Shown here: piece after piece, positions 61,946 through 64,000 of the stretch
Position numbering within the stretch: the first letter of the stretch is position 1
Layout: every line of letters begins with the position of its first letter
Assembly: GCF_001544515.1 (NCBI RefSeq)
Contig: NZ_FCOL02000024.1
Coordinates: 1 to 64,000 of the forward strand
Length of the DNA stretch: 64,000 nucleotides
DNA from: Caballeronia terrestris
GTDB taxonomy: Bacteria; Pseudomonadota; Gammaproteobacteria; Burkholderiales; Burkholderiaceae
Direction of reading: 5' to 3'
Translations under genes and position numbers: made by a program
Notes under the pieces: generated by a model
Seen by the model: the letters and a program-made list of their open reading frames with translations, nothing else
The model's database searches: none
What the model was told of the DNA's origin: nothing

Positions 61946-62021
61946 TCCATTTCCATCAGTCCCTGGCGTCTCATCATGAAGACCGCCGGAACTGATGCAG
62001 CTTTAACACTGGGGAAGCACG

Positions 62022-64000
62022 TTGTTCAAACCTCATCGCTTTGTTCCTAAGACGGCTGTGGCCGCGGCACTGGCCGCAACCGGCATGGCGGCACACGCGA
62101 CCACGCCTTTTGTCGTGCAGGATATCCGGATCGACGGTCTCCAGCGCATCGAACCGGGTTCCGTCTTCGCCTACCTGCCGATCAAGCAAGGCGACACGTT
62201 CACCGACGACAAGGCATCCGAAGCGATTCGCGCGCTCTACGCAACGGGCTTCTTCAACGACGTGCAGATTGCGACCGAAGGCAATGTCGTCGTGGTGCAG
62301 GTGCAGGAACGTCCGGCCATCTCGCAGATCGACTTCGCCGGTCTGCATGAATTCGAAAAGGACAATCTGACGAAGGCATTGCGCTCGGTCGGATTGTCGC
62401 AAGGCCGCTCGTACGACAAGGCGCTCGTCGATCGCGCGGAGCAGGAACTCAAGCGTCAGTACCTGACACGCGGCTACTACGCGGCCGAAGTGACGACGAC
62501 GGTGACACCGGTCGACCGCAATCGCGTGTCGATCTTGTTCTCGGTTGCGGAAGGCCCGAGCGCGAAGATCCGCCAGATCAACTTCATCGGTAACAACGCG
62601 ATCAGCACGAGCACGCTGCGCGACGAAATGCAGCTTTCCACGCCGAACTGGTTCTCCTGGTACACGAAGAACGATCTGTACGCGAAGGAAAAGCTGACGG
62701 GCGACCTCGAGAACGTCCGCTCGTATTACCTGAATCGCGGCTACCTCGAATTCAGCATCGACTCGACGCAGGTGTCGATCTCGCCGGACAAGAAGGACAT
62801 GTACCTGACGGTCGCGCTGCACGAAGGCGAGCCGTACAAGGTGAACAGCATCAAGCTCGCGGGCAATTTGCTCGATCGCGAAGCCGAGCTCACCAAGCTG
62901 ATCAAGATCAAGCCGGGCGAGCGTTTCTCAGCCGAAAAGCTGCAGGCGACCACGAAAGCGATCGTCGACAAGCTCGGCGAGTACGGCTACGCGTTCGCGC
63001 AGGTCAACGCGCAGCCGCAGATCGATCAGGCGAACCATACCGTCGACCTCACGCTGCAAGTCGATCCGAGCCGCCGCGTGTATGTGCGCCGCGTGAATAT
63101 CGTGGGCAACACGCGTACGCGCGACGAAGTCGTGCGTCGCGAAATGCGCCAGCTCGAAAGCTCGTGGTTCGATTCGAGCCGTCTCGCGCTCTCGAAGGAT
63201 CGTGTGAACCGCCTCGGCTACTTTACCGACGTCGATGTCACCACGCTGCCGGTCGAAGGCACGAACGACCAGGTCGACGTGGATGTGAAGGTCGCGGAAA
63301 AGCCGACCGGCGCGATCACGCTGGGCGCCGGCTTCTCGTCCACGGACAAAGTGGTGCTCTCTGCGGGCGTGTCGCAGGACAACGTGTTCGGTTCCGGTAC
63401 GAGCCTCGCGGTCAACGTGAACACCGCGAAGACGTACCGCACGCTGACGGTGACGCAGGTCGATCCGTACTTCACAATCGACGGCATCAAGCGCATCACC
63501 GACGCGTACTACCGCACGTACCAGCCGCTGTACTACTCGACGGATTCGAGCTTCAAGATCGTCACGATGGGCTTCGATACGAAGTTCGGCATCCCGTTCT
63601 CCGAGCAGGACACCGTGTATTTCGGTGCCGGCATCGAGCAGAACACGATGGACGTCGACCAGAACACGCCGGAAGCCTACCGAAACTACGTGAATGAATT
63701 CGGCCGCGTCGTAAACAACATTCCGTTGACGGTCGGCTGGTCGCGCGACAATCGCGACAGCGCCTTGGTACCGAGCCGCGGCTACTACGTGCAGACGAAC
63801 GCCGAATACGGCACGCCGCTCGGCGGCACGACGTACGGCAAGTTCGACGCGCAGTTCCAGTATTACTACTCGTTCGCGCGCGGTTTCGTGCTCGGCTTCA
63901 ACCTGCAGGGCGGTTACGGCAAAGGGCTGCAGGGCCAGACGTATCCGATCTTCAAGAACTACTACGCCGGCGGTATCGGTTCGGTGCGCGGCTACGAGCC
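62022..64000 (+). CDS. bamA: Outer membrane protein assembly factor BamA (3' end outside the window)
   Basis: The visible 659 residues start with TTG at 62022, preceded by GGGGAAGCACG. A signal peptide (MFKPHRFVPKTAVAAALAAT, cleaved near MAAHA) is followed by five POTRA domains, from FVVQDIRIDGLQRIEPGSVF to about residue 420. The 16-strand barrel begins near GAITLGAGFSSTDKVVLSAG. The window stops within GGIGSVRGYE, the conserved VRGF/Y motif of loop 6. BamA inserts beta-barrel proteins into the outer membrane. The gene runs past the right edge, with roughly 100 more residues expected. Confidence 0.96.
   Translation, partial: MFKPHRFVPKTAVAAALAATGMAAHATTPFVVQDIRIDGLQRIEPGSVFAYLPIKQGDTFTDDKASEAIRALYATGFFNDVQIATEGNVVVVQVQERPAISQIDFAGLHEFEKDNLTKALRSVGLSQGRSYDKALVDRAEQELKRQYLTRGYYAAEVTTTVTPVDRNRVSILFSVAEGPSAKIRQINFIGNNAISTSTLRDEMQLSTPNWFSWYTKNDLYAKEKLTGDLENVRSYYLNRGYLEFSIDSTQVSISPDKKDMYLTVALHEGEPYKVNSIKLAGNLLDREAELTKLIKIKPGERFSAEKLQATTKAIVDKLGEYGYAFAQVNAQPQIDQANHTVDLTLQVDPSRRVYVRRVNIVGNTRTRDEVVRREMRQLESSWFDSSRLALSKDRVNRLGYFTDVDVTTLPVEGTNDQVDVDVKVAEKPTGAITLGAGFSSTDKVVLSAGVSQDNVFGSGTSLAVNVNTAKTYRTLTVTQVDPYFTIDGIKRITDAYYRTYQPLYYSTDSSFKIVTMGFDTKFGIPFSEQDTVYFGAGIEQNTMDVDQNTPEAYRNYVNEFGRVVNNIPLTVGWSRDNRDSALVPSRGYYVQTNAEYGTPLGGTTYGKFDAQFQYYYSFARGFVLGFNLQGGYGKGLQGQTYPIFKNYYAGGIGSVRGYE

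Overview
The window is a high-GC bacterial chromosome segment with the gene order and protein style of Burkholderia sensu lato (Burkholderia, Paraburkholderia or Caballeronia; Betaproteobacteria). Pointers are the family-restricted DUF2866 protein, the aceB/LysR/usp/aceA glyoxylate block, the dapC-dapD-arsC-dapE-prmB order, smc-zipA-ligA-def, and rpsB-tsf-pyrH-frr-uppS-cdsA-dxr-rseP-bamA. Most genes are housekeeping and there is no phage, insertion sequence, integrase or CRISPR array. All functional calls rest on motif reading, not database searches.

Layout. 1-410: tRNA-Asp, tRNA-Glu, tRNA-Asp with two intrinsic terminators. 529-2398: GNAT acetyltransferase, AraC regulator, gamma-glutamylcyclotransferase-like protein. 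2401-7374: glyoxylate shunt, with malate synthase (aceB) and isocitrate lyase (aceA) on the minus strand and a LysR regulator and universal stress protein between them; a second, diverged copy of the aceB 3' end lies just beyond the gene. 7579-9985: RGG-tailed DEAD-box RNA helicase and acyl-CoA-binding protein. 10144-13529: a tightly overlapping operon tsaB-rimI-family 4 uracil-DNA glycosylase-DUF1853. 13516-15798: thiamine salvage thiM-thiE-thiD. 15845-19926: lplT divergent from alr and radA. 20053-23306: DUF2866 protein, family III CoA transferase/racemase, ABC-F ATPase.

24297-31333 is the most distinctive accessory region. A LysR regulator is divergent from a six-gene operon: ferredoxin-NAD(P)H reductase, unknown secreted protein, membrane di-iron hydroxylase, AlkK-like acyl-CoA synthetase, aldehyde dehydrogenase and porin. 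The logic resembles the alk (alkane) operon, but the oxygenase comes from the sterol desaturase/fatty acid hydroxylase superfamily and the electron carrier is a ferredoxin fused to its reductase. It probably oxidises a methyl or alcohol group of a hydrophobic substrate to an acyl-CoA; the substrate is unknown.

31407-33383: glutathione peroxidase and a phospholipase D-type cardiolipin synthase. 33505-38064: lysine/peptidoglycan operon dapC-dapD-arsC-like-dapE-prmB. 38614-47820: EamA transporter, smc, zipA, ligA, def and a small unknown protein. 48023-53883: an RsuA/RluB-family pseudouridine synthase with an expanded 37-residue repeat tail at its N-terminus, glnD and map. 54038-64000: translation and envelope supercluster from rpsB to bamA, which is cut by the window end.
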